From Bacilli bacterium (GTDB lineage Bacteria; Bacillota_I; Bacilli_A; RF39; UBA660), in NCBI GenBank assembly GCA_900751815.1, contig CAADST010000090.1:1-6671 (forward strand): a stretch of 6,671 bases of DNA, read 5' to 3'. Both the position numbers and the translations under genes were made by a program. The notes beneath the pieces are model-generated. The model worked only from the letters and a program-made list of their open reading frames with translations. It was not told the DNA's origin and did no database searches. The first letter of the stretch is position 1, and every line of letters begins with the position of its first letter. Positions 1-4,778 of the stretch are shown here, piece by piece.

Positions 1-725
1 ATATGTTCTTCGGGATTAATTAGTGCATCTTCACAATGACCTTTTCCTTTTAAACAAATAGTAGTAGTATTTTGATAGTTTTTCTTCAAATAATGTGCAA
101 CTTTACGAAATAAAATCTCATTTATTTTACTACCATAAAAATAATAAATCTCTGTATTGGGTGTGTTAATATCACTAGGTAAATTAAATTTTCCAACTTC
201 CTGAACACAATTAATTATTGTTTTGTCCGACAGATAATCAAACAACTCTAAAAATACATCTACTTTATCTTCGCTAATAATAGTGCCAATGGCTTGTTTT
301 ATGGTTTTTTCATCTCTATTTTGAGTTTTATGAGTAATATTCAAATACCATTTTGTAAAATAATTTGTCATAAATTTATTCCAAGATAAAAGAGGAGAAC
401 TCTCTAATATTAGTTTTTCTATTTCTATATTTTTATTCTTCCAAATATAACTTGCTAAAATGCCACCCATACTCATACCATAAATTGCAAAAACTTTATT
501 ACCATATTTAGTAATATAGTATTCTTCTAATTCTTTAGCACAAATATCGAATGATACAAAATCCTCTTTCTCATTGATATTATGACCTGCAAGAATCGGA
601 ACAATTACACAGTAGTCATTTTTATAGTAATCAATATAATCATCCCATATTTGATATGGACTTTGAAAACCGTGAATCAAAATGATTTTCTCATTTTTGG
701 GATTACCATATTCTAATATTTCCAT
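1..725 (-). CDS. Alpha/beta hydrolase, 3' end cut by window edge
   Basis: This is a serine-hydrolase-fold protein, probably a cytoplasmic esterase, lipase or peptidase-like enzyme; its substrate cannot be told. The frame is open from ATG at 725 to the window edge (241 complete codons, no stop), so the C-terminus is missing. Visible landmarks are a beta strand plus oxyanion motif IILIHGF at residues 14-20, the nucleophile elbow GMSMGG at 83-88 with Ser85, and a catalytic-His motif GKGHCE with His230. Where many relatives carry the acid in GxxD, this one reads YGSKINE at 197-203, so the acid is not obvious; Glu203 could serve. There is no signal peptide and no membrane segment. It is the third gene of a minus-strand operon, 23 bases after the SRPBCC gene. 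Its start is set by an atypical Shine-Dalgarno GAAAGTGAG inside a 24-bp repeat shared with the first gene. The fold is clear; the specific function is unknown. Confidence 0.86.
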   Translation of the reverse strand, partial: MEILEYGNPKNEKIILIHGFQSPYQIWDDYIDYYKNDYCVIVPILAGHNINEKEDFVSFDICAKELEEYYITKYGNKVFAIYGMSMGGILASYIWKNKNIEIEKLILESSPLLSWNKFMTNYFTKWYLNITHKTQNRDEKTIKQAIGTIISEDKVDVFLELFDYLSDKTIINCVQEVGKFNLPSDINTPNTEIYYFYGSKINEILFRKVAHYLKKNYQNTTTICLKGKGHCEDALINPEEH

Positions 726-730
726 CTCAA

Positions 731-754
731 CAACTCACTTTCAAATTACTATTT
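731..754 (-). repeat. 24-bp direct repeat, copy B (leader of hydrolase gene)
   Basis: This is the second copy of the repeat at 1661-1684, in the same orientation. It ends five bases before the hydrolase ATG at 725, exactly as copy A ends five bases before its own gene. The TAG inside this copy serves as the stop codon of the SRPBCC gene, and its GAAAGTGAG serves as the hydrolase ribosome-binding site. Confidence 0.9.
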
Positions 755-1147
755 ATTTAACTCTTTTTCTAAATCTTCCATATATCTTTTCTGTTGACTT
801 TTTAAATAAGGTTTTGCTAATAGTTTCATAATTAAATTATTTACTTCTATTTCTTCGGTAAAATCTAATTCAATGTTACCATTTGGAAGTTCTTTAAAAA
901 TACCAATCCATTTTCCTTTTAAATTGTTATTTTCCAAATCAAATTTATATTCTTTCAATTTTATTTTTGATGTTATGGTAAAATAAGTAGGAAAATTATT
1001 TTTAGTATATTCTATAAAATGTTTCTCATCAACAATAACTATTTTTGATAAGTCACTTCGCCAAGTAAAATTGGCATTATCAGTAATAATATCCCACAAT
1101 TTATTTTTATCACAATCAAACTCTTTTTTTATATTCGACTTAATCAT
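749..1147 (-). CDS. SRPBCC (START/Bet v1-like) domain protein, 132 aa
   Basis: This small cytoplasmic protein resembles the SRPBCC/polyketide-cyclase-like ligand-binding family. The whole protein is one domain: an N-terminal strand followed by helix VWDIITD-type (here LWDIITD at residues 17-23) and WRSDL at 29-33, a beta-rich centre (about 40-100) with KGKWIGIF and ELDFTEEIE, and a long C-terminal helix (about 104-131) rich in Lys, Glu and Gln that would lie across the cavity. These proteins bind hydrophobic ligands or, rarely, catalyse reactions on them; no ligand can be named here. The start at 1147 is supported by a strong CGGAGG seven bases upstream. It lies 31 bases after the alkyltransferase-like gene and 23 bases before the hydrolase, so co-transcription is likely. 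Its TAG stop (749-751) lies inside the 24-bp repeat that forms the next gene's leader. The family call rests on sequence pattern alone. Confidence 0.75.
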   Translation of the reverse strand: MIKSNIKKEFDCDKNKLWDIITDNANFTWRSDLSKIVIVDEKHFIEYTKNNFPTYFTITSKIKLKEYKFDLENNNLKGKWIGIFKELPNGNIELDFTEEIEVNNLIMKLLAKPYLKSQQKRYMEDLEKELNK

Positions 1148-1177
1148 AGATATACCTCCGAAACTTATTAAATTTGA

Positions 1178-1206
1178 ATTATAATTCTATTAAACTATTT
1201 TCAAAA
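1178..1206 (-). promoter_or_regulatory. Possible weak internal promoter before the SRPBCC gene
   Basis: A TATAAT (1178-1183, minus strand) overlaps the stop codon of the alkyltransferase-like gene, with TTTTGA (1201-1206) 17 bases upstream. In DNA this AT-rich such matches arise by chance, so this is only a candidate for extra transcription of the two downstream genes. Confidence 0.25.
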
Positions 1207-1655
1207 TCTTTAACATAATATTTTATATTTTTTGTTCCTTTTACAATAATTGTGTGTCCTTCTTCTTCAAGTAATCTTTTTTGTAATTCTATTGCTTTAG
1301 GATACTTAATATTTAATTCTCCATCAGATTTTAAAGTTCTCCAATATGGTGTAATATCTTCATCTCTTTGATAACTTGCCCAAGCAACTATATTTACAAA
1401 TATTCCTGCTGTCATTGGATCAGTAAAATCTGCGTTGTTTTGTTTTGCTAAATATTCTCTCATTTGACTAACGGTTATCAATTTCCCTTTTGGTACTTTC
1501 TTCATTAACTCATCATAATAAATTGGTGGTGCAAAAAACATTTTAGTTCCACCATACTTTTTAATTGTTTTTTCATCTTCAACTATTTGTATTTTAGGCA
1601 TATCCTTATTATTTTTCATCATAGCGTTGAAATCTTTTTTATTTTCATTTGCCAT
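1179..1655 (-). CDS. MGMT-family alkyltransferase-like protein lacking the acceptor cysteine, 158 aa
   Basis: This protein resembles the winged-helix DNA-binding domain of O6-alkylguanine-DNA alkyltransferases. After a charged N-terminal stretch (1-42) comes the entry motif VPKGKLITVSQM (54-65), a helical segment (66-95), then ITPYWRTLKSDGEL (101-114) and a closing KAIELQKRLLEEEGHTI (120-136). In true alkyltransferases the position of PYWRT holds PCHRV, whose Cys accepts the alkyl group; the protein contains no cysteine at all, so alkyl transfer is excluded. Alkyltransferase-like proteins with this change can still bind damaged DNA and flag it for other repair systems; that role here is inference. 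A related Bacillota family carrying PYWRTLK is, from memory, annotated simply as MGMT family protein. It is the first gene of the minus-strand operon, behind an extended -10 promoter, with GAAAGTGAG as ribosome-binding site in the 24-bp repeat. It stops with TAA. Confidence 0.8.
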   Translation of the reverse strand: MANENKKDFNAMMKNNKDMPKIQIVEDEKTIKKYGGTKMFFAPPIYYDELMKKVPKGKLITVSQMREYLAKQNNADFTDPMTAGIFVNIVAWASYQRDEDITPYWRTLKSDGELNIKYPKAIELQKRLLEEEGHTIIVKGTKNIKYYVKDFENSLIEL

Positions 1656-1660
1656 ATTAT

Positions 1661-1684
1661 CAACTCACTTTCAAATTACTATTT
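1661..1684 (-). repeat. 24-bp direct repeat, copy A (leader of alkyltransferase-like gene)
   Basis: This stretch is identical over 24 bases to 731-754. Read on the minus strand it runs from AAATAGTAATTTG to GAAAGTGAGTTG and ends five bases before the ATG at 1655. It includes the only ribosome-binding-site candidate of that gene, GAAAGTGAG, whose GTGA could pair with the UCAC of the 16S rRNA tail. Confidence 0.9.
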
Positions 1685-1696
1685 GTTGTTTAGATA

Positions 1697-1705
1697 ATTA
1701 TATCA
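1697..1705 (-). promoter_or_regulatory. Extended -10 promoter of the accessory operon
   Basis: The minus strand reads TGATATAAT, a perfect TATAAT (1697-1702) preceded by the TGn extension. The hexamer 17 bases upstream is only TTTTTT (1720-1725), part of the tail of the preceding terminator, so the TGn element probably carries recognition. Transcription would start near 1690 and give a leader of about 35 bases that contains the 24-bp repeat. Confidence 0.65.
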
Positions 1706-1718
1706 TTTATTCTTAAAA

Positions 1719-1753
1719 TAAAAAAGATGGGAATACCTATTTAGATATTCCCA
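1719..1753 (-). terminator. Rho-independent terminator 2 (distal, after tRNA-Met)
   Basis: On the minus strand an 8-bp stem, TGGGAATA with TATTCCCA (1746-1753 with 1728-1735), encloses a 10-base loop and is followed by TCTTTTTT. Its T-run doubles as the -35 region of the accessory operon promoter. It follows terminator 1 directly and would catch read-through from the tRNA gene. Confidence 0.72.
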
Positions 1754-1754
1754 A

Positions 1755-1779
1755 TAAAAAACTAGGCTTAAAGCCTAGT
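1755..1779 (-). terminator. Rho-independent terminator 1 of tRNA-Met
   Basis: The palindrome ACTAGGC-TTTAA-GCCTAGT (7-bp stem, could close to 9 bp) lies at 1761-1779. On the minus strand it is followed by a run of T (1756-1761). It begins 13 bases downstream of the encoded CCA end of the tRNA, as expected for a single-tRNA transcription unit. Confidence 0.85.
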
Positions 1780-1792
1780 AAATTAATCAAAT

Positions 1793-1869
1793 TGGTAGCG
1801 AGGGAGGGACTCGAACCCCCAACATTTCGGGTATGAACCGAACTATCTAGCCAGTTGATATACCTCGCC
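1793..1869 (-). tRNA. tRNA-Met (CAU), elongator type, CCA encoded
   Basis: The minus strand folds into a full cloverleaf of 77 bases. The acceptor GGCGAGG pairs with CCTCGCT, including a G1-U72 wobble; the discriminator is A73 and CCA is encoded. The D-stem is TATC/GATA with a 9-base loop containing GG. The anticodon stem TTCGG/CCGAA carries the loop TTCATAC with anticodon CAT. The variable loop is ATGTT, and the T-stem GGGGG/CCCTC carries loop TTCGAGT. It is not the initiator, because the three G-C pairs next to the anticodon loop and the 1-72 mismatch are missing. The CGG-TTCATAC-CCG arm and the CGCTACCA end resemble the Bacillus elongator tRNA-Met as remembered, rather than tRNA-Ile(CAU). 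The D-stem, with U10-A25 and a single G-C pair, is unusually weak. Confidence 0.96.
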
Positions 1870-1882
1870 ATTGACAATAACT

Positions 1883-1911
1883 ATATTATCATAAGTTGGC
1901 TAGAGAGTCAA
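1883..1911 (-). promoter_or_regulatory. Promoter of tRNA-Met
   Basis: On the minus strand TTGACT (1906-1911) and TAATAT (1883-1888) are separated by 17 bases, with a TGn extension in front of the -10. Transcription would begin near 1876, about seven bases before the mature tRNA 5' end at 1869. It is divergent from the nrd operon promoters. Confidence 0.8.
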
Positions 1912-1975
1912 GTGTTTTTCGCTATTTTTACTGCCCGATAGGTTGGGGTGAAAGTAAATGTAAAAGTATTGTTAA

Positions 1976-2006
1976 TTGACATATATTGACAAAAAAATAA
2001 TATAAT
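1976..2006 (+). promoter_or_regulatory. Distal promoter candidate of the nrd operon
   Basis: A perfect TTGACA (1976-1981) and a perfect TATAAT (2001-2006) are 19 bases apart, longer than ideal. A second TTGACA (1986-1991) sits ten bases downstream of the first but only nine bases from the -10, so it is not usable with it. If active, transcripts would start near 2013, at the left arm of the inverted repeat described at 2014-2091. Confidence 0.42.
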
Positions 2007-2013
2007 ATAGAAA

Positions 2014-2091
2014 AATGTTTTTTTTAGGAAAAAATCAGAGAAAAAATAAAATTATCAAAAAAAATTTTAAAAAAAGCCAAAAAAAAACATT
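2014..2091 (+). repeat. Inverted repeat in the nrd leader (arms 2014-2028 and 2077-2091)
   Basis: The left arm AATG plus eight T plus AGG mirrors the right arm CC plus nine A plus CATT: 12 pairs, one A/A mismatch and two G-C pairs, with a 48-base A-rich spacer. The right arm ends at the -35 of the proximal promoter. In a transcript from the distal promoter it could form a long A-U stem at the very 5' end. Much of the pairing is T-run against A-run, so chance is a real alternative. Confidence 0.4.
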
Positions 2092-2117
2092 GCATATTTT
2101 TATATCTTTGTTATAAT
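2090..2117 (+). promoter_or_regulatory. Proximal promoter of the nrd operon
   Basis: TTGCAT (2090-2095) and a perfect TATAAT (2112-2117) are separated by 16 bases. Transcription would start near 2124, only about 13 bases before the ATG at 2137, so the leader would hold little more than part of the ribosome-binding site AGAGGG (2123-2128, eight bases before ATG). The very short leader suggests that initiation from this promoter is weak or leader-poor, or that the distal promoter matters. Confidence 0.58.
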
Positions 2118-2136
2118 GTAGTAGAGGGTAGAGAAA

Positions 2137-4077
2137 ATGAAAGAAAATGGAGTGTTAGAAAATTTAGTTGTTGTCAAGCGTAGTGGTCAAAGAGTAACTT
2201 TCAACAGTGTCAAAATAGCTATAGCAATAAAACAGGCCTTTGATAGTGTTGATGAAGAAGCTAATAATGAGCATAAAATAAACAAAGTATATAATCAAGT
2301 ACTGGATTATATCGTATCTGTTTATGAATCAAGAAAGACCATTAATGTTGAAGACATTCAAGATATTATTGAAAATACCCTTAAGAAATGTGGATACAAC
2401 GAGGTATATCAAAGATTTAATGAATATCGCTTGCAAAGAGCGGCTTCCCGTGAAGCATTCTCCGTAAAAGAACAGCATAAATTTGTTAAAGCTGTTGAGA
2501 AAATCGGGTTAAATGCTAAAAATTATCAAGAGAATAAACCAATTGATTTGATGCTTAACTTTGGTAAAACAGTTTCCCAAGAATTTGCTAGAGCTTATTT
2601 ACTAGAATCAAAATATAACAGGGCTCATGAAGAAGGGCGAATATATATTGAAGATATTAAATCTTATGCTCTAAAAACTACATCTTCAGCAATAATTGAT
2701 TTAAGCTTTATTAGAAATACCGATATAGCGGCATCAACATTAAAAATAATTGATGCAATTAATAACTTTAAAGAAGAGCAGTATGGCGAGCAAACAATCA
2801 TGGATATAGATATTATTTATAAGGATATTATGATCTATGAATTTAATCAAAAATTTATAAGTAATTTAGAAATGTTTTTTAAAGTTTGTGGATTGTTAGA
2901 ATTTATCGATATTGCTTCTTTGCAAACCAAAATTAGTAATGAAAAAACAATGAAATTAGATGTTGATAATTATATGGATTTTCTAAAAAGTGAAAGAAGT
3001 AGAGAAATATTTAATGAAGTATATGATATTACAATAGAAAATATTTTAAAAAGTTTAGAAGAGAGTATTACAGAATTATTAACATATTTTAATGAAAAAA
3101 CATATAAGATTGCTAGTAATAAAGTAAATATTAGTTTAAGTCCTAGTGATTGTTATGAATCTAATATATTTAAAGAAATATATTTTAAAGTATTAAATAA
3201 AATAAAAAATACAAATATTACAACTATTTGTAAAGTAGGAGATTTTAATTATTTAATTGATGAATTATATAATAGATTAGATATAATAGTCTTGTTCTTA
3301 AATAATAATATTTATACAGATACGATAGATACATTGAGTAACTCTTTACTTATCAACAAAAATATTAATGGTGATGATACAGCTCGAGGTAAAATTAAAT
3401 TATCAACTGTAACCATTAATCTAGCTAGACTTGGTCTTAAATATAAAATAGATGATATTGCATCTTTTTATGAAGAATTAGATGACTTACTCGAACTTAG
3501 TAAGAGTGCTTTAGTTCAAAGATATGAATTACAAGCTAGTCTTTATAAAGAAAATTATAACTATATTTTAAATAATAATATATTATATGATACATGGAAA
3601 CTAGAAGATAAAAAAAGAGTTCGAAAAGTACTAAGGAATGGTACTTTGAACATTAGTTTTTCGGGGTTAATGGAAGCTTGTATATCACTACTTAATGATA
3701 CTAATGAAAAAAAGATATTAGATTTAGGATTAGATATAGTTAAATTCATGAATGAGAGAATAGAAAAATATACCAATGATTTAAAATTGAATTTTGTTTT
3801 AAGTGAAGAGAGTAATAATCAGGTAAATAAACATTTACTTACTTTAGATAAAACAATGTATGGTAATTTAGATATTCTAAAAAAAGATAGTTATGGTAGC
3901 ATTAGTAATTATATTAATAAACTAGATGAAACTCAAAAATATAAATATTTTGCTAAATATCAAAGTATTTGTTCATATAACCTAGTTATTAACACAAATA
4001 AAAATAAAGCAAAAATAGAAGAAGAACTAAAAAAGGCGAGTAGTGCCAAAATAAAAGTTATGAGGTTAAATGTATGA
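2137..4077 (+). CDS. Catalytically dead NrdD homologue: ATP-cone plus degenerate class III reductase barrel, 646 aa
   Basis: Residues 11-105 form an ATP-cone (VVKRSGQRVTF, AIKQAFDSVD, VEDIQDIIE, YRLQRA), the dATP/ATP-sensing module of ribonucleotide reductases. The rest follows the class III reductase order. RAHEEGRIYIEDI (162-174) stands where active enzymes have AHxxGDIHIHDL. TTSSAIIDL (181-189) stands where clostridial-type enzymes have TTTCCQIDL. YGEQT (216-220), NGDDTARGKIKL with TVTINLARLGL (411-434), NGTLNISFSGL (501-511) and LNFVL (551-555) match later landmarks. The finger-loop cysteine region reads DTLSNSLLIN (398-407), without Cys. The protein ends at 646 without the CxxC pairs or the RVCGY glycyl-radical loop. 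It cannot reduce ribonucleotides. It is intact, heads the operon and overlaps nrdG by ATGA, so it is probably made together with NrdG and NrdD. A nucleotide-sensing or scaffold role is inference. The barrel half is far more AT-rich than the ATP-cone half. The start has AGAGGG eight bases upstream. Confidence 0.85.
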   Translation: MKENGVLENLVVVKRSGQRVTFNSVKIAIAIKQAFDSVDEEANNEHKINKVYNQVLDYIVSVYESRKTINVEDIQDIIENTLKKCGYNEVYQRFNEYRLQRAASREAFSVKEQHKFVKAVEKIGLNAKNYQENKPIDLMLNFGKTVSQEFARAYLLESKYNRAHEEGRIYIEDIKSYALKTTSSAIIDLSFIRNTDIAASTLKIIDAINNFKEEQYGEQTIMDIDIIYKDIMIYEFNQKFISNLEMFFKVCGLLEFIDIASLQTKISNEKTMKLDVDNYMDFLKSERSREIFNEVYDITIENILKSLEESITELLTYFNEKTYKIASNKVNISLSPSDCYESNIFKEIYFKVLNKIKNTNITTICKVGDFNYLIDELYNRLDIIVLFLNNNIYTDTIDTLSNSLLINKNINGDDTARGKIKLSTVTINLARLGLKYKIDDIASFYEELDDLLELSKSALVQRYELQASLYKENYNYILNNNILYDTWKLEDKKRVRKVLRNGTLNISFSGLMEACISLLNDTNEKKILDLGLDIVKFMNERIEKYTNDLKLNFVLSEESNNQVNKHLLTLDKTMYGNLDILKKDSYGSISNYINKLDETQKYKYFAKYQSICSYNLVINTNKNKAKIEEELKKASSAKIKVMRLNV

Positions 4078-4760
4078 ATATTGCAGGAGTCCAAAAAGTA
4101 ACTTTACTAGATTATCCAGGGAAAGTTGCTTGTGAAATATTTACTCAAGGGTGTAACTTTGAATGTCCCTTTTGTCAAAATTCTAGTTTAATACCAATAA
4201 CTAATACTGGAGAATTTAGTGAAGAAGAAATATTTGAATATCTAAATTTAAGAAAGAATATTTTAGATGGTGTTGTAATCACTGGAGGAGAGCCAACAGT
4301 TCAAAAAGATCTTAAAGGTTTTATCAAAAAAATAAAAGATTTAGGTTTGCTTGTAAAACTTGATACTAATGGAGGAAATCCTAAAGTGCTTCAAGAATTA
4401 ATTGATGAAAAGTTAGTTGATTATGTTGCCATGGATATTAAAAATATTTTTAATAAATATAACATTACAGCTGGTAAAAAGATAAATTTAGATAATATAA
4501 AGAAAAGTATAGAAATATTAAAAGCAAGTAAAATAGATTATGAATTCAGGACTACTATTATTAAAGAGATGCATAGTCTAGATGATATCATAAATATTTG
4601 CAAGCTTGTAGGTAATGCCAAATACTACTTGCAAAACTTTGAGGATAGTGAAAATGTGATAGATCATAGTTTACATGGCTTTAGTCGTGAGGAACTATTA
4701 TTTATAGATAAATATTTGAAAGATGTGTTTCCTAATGTGGAAATTCGAGCTTTATCGTGA
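4074..4760 (+). CDS. nrdG: Anaerobic ribonucleotide reductase activating protein (radical SAM), NrdG2-like
   Basis: This activase uses a [4Fe-4S] cluster and S-adenosylmethionine to abstract a hydrogen from the C-terminal glycine of NrdD, making the stable glycyl radical under anaerobic conditions. The cluster motif CxxxCxxC is at Cys27, Cys31 and Cys34 (GCNFECPFCQN), preceded by the family hallmark LLDYPGKVACEIFTQ (11-25). The SAM-binding GGEP is at 71-74, and a TNGG motif at 98-101 and YVAMDIKN follow in the partial TIM barrel. At 228 residues it fits the longer NrdG2 type (TIGR02495-like), which usually partners the Thermotoga-type NrdD found here, not the shorter enterobacterial NrdG. Its ATG overlaps the TGA of the preceding gene by four bases, with TGAGG (4061-4065) eight bases upstream, which indicates translational coupling. 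nrdD follows after 18 bases. It ends with TGA. Confidence 0.95.
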   Translation: MNIAGVQKVTLLDYPGKVACEIFTQGCNFECPFCQNSSLIPITNTGEFSEEEIFEYLNLRKNILDGVVITGGEPTVQKDLKGFIKKIKDLGLLVKLDTNGGNPKVLQELIDEKLVDYVAMDIKNIFNKYNITAGKKINLDNIKKSIEILKASKIDYEFRTTIIKEMHSLDDIINICKLVGNAKYYLQNFEDSENVIDHSLHGFSREELLFIDKYLKDVFPNVEIRALS

Positions 4761-4764
4761 AAAT

Positions 4765-4772
4765 GGAGGAGG
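4765..4772 (+). promoter_or_regulatory. Ribosome-binding site that decides the nrdD start
   Basis: GGAGGAGG lies in the 18-base gap between nrdG and nrdD. Two in-frame ATGs follow, at 4773 and 4779. The first abuts the site and leaves no usable spacing; the second is six bases from AGGAGG, so 4779 is chosen. The doubled GGAGG is the strongest ribosome-binding site in the operon and fits a need for more NrdD than activase. Confidence 0.8.
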
Positions 4773-4778
4773 ATGAAT

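Noticed and set aside
1793..1869. tRNA-Met as the attachment site of an integrated element
   Set aside because: I found no second copy of the tRNA 3' end in the window and no integrase; the flanking genes are ordinary accessory or metabolic genes.
1976..1991. NrdR operator around GACATATATTGACA
   Set aside because: The NrdR box is a 16-base palindrome with CwATATwG-like core; this stretch is one base short, not properly palindromic, and no second box at the usual spacing is seen.
1870..2136. Riboswitch or T-box in the nrd leader
   Set aside because: There is no conserved riboswitch core, no T-box sequence and no terminator hairpin before the ATG; the stretch is mostly A and T runs.
3561..3776. 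Open frame of 71 codons on the minus strand
   Set aside because: It lies wholly antisense inside the NrdD-like gene, has no recognisable domain and a low-complexity hydrophobic/Ser-rich product typical of a shadow frame.
2137..4077. Reading the first nrd gene as a pseudogene
   Set aside because: The 646-codon frame has no stop or frameshift, has a promoter and a ribosome-binding site, and overlaps nrdG by ATGA. Catalytic loss alone does not make it a broken gene.
4075..4760. TGA read as tryptophan (Mycoplasma-like code)
   Set aside because: TGA ends both the NrdD-like gene and nrdG at sensible places next to the following gene's start, and Trp is encoded by TGG throughout.
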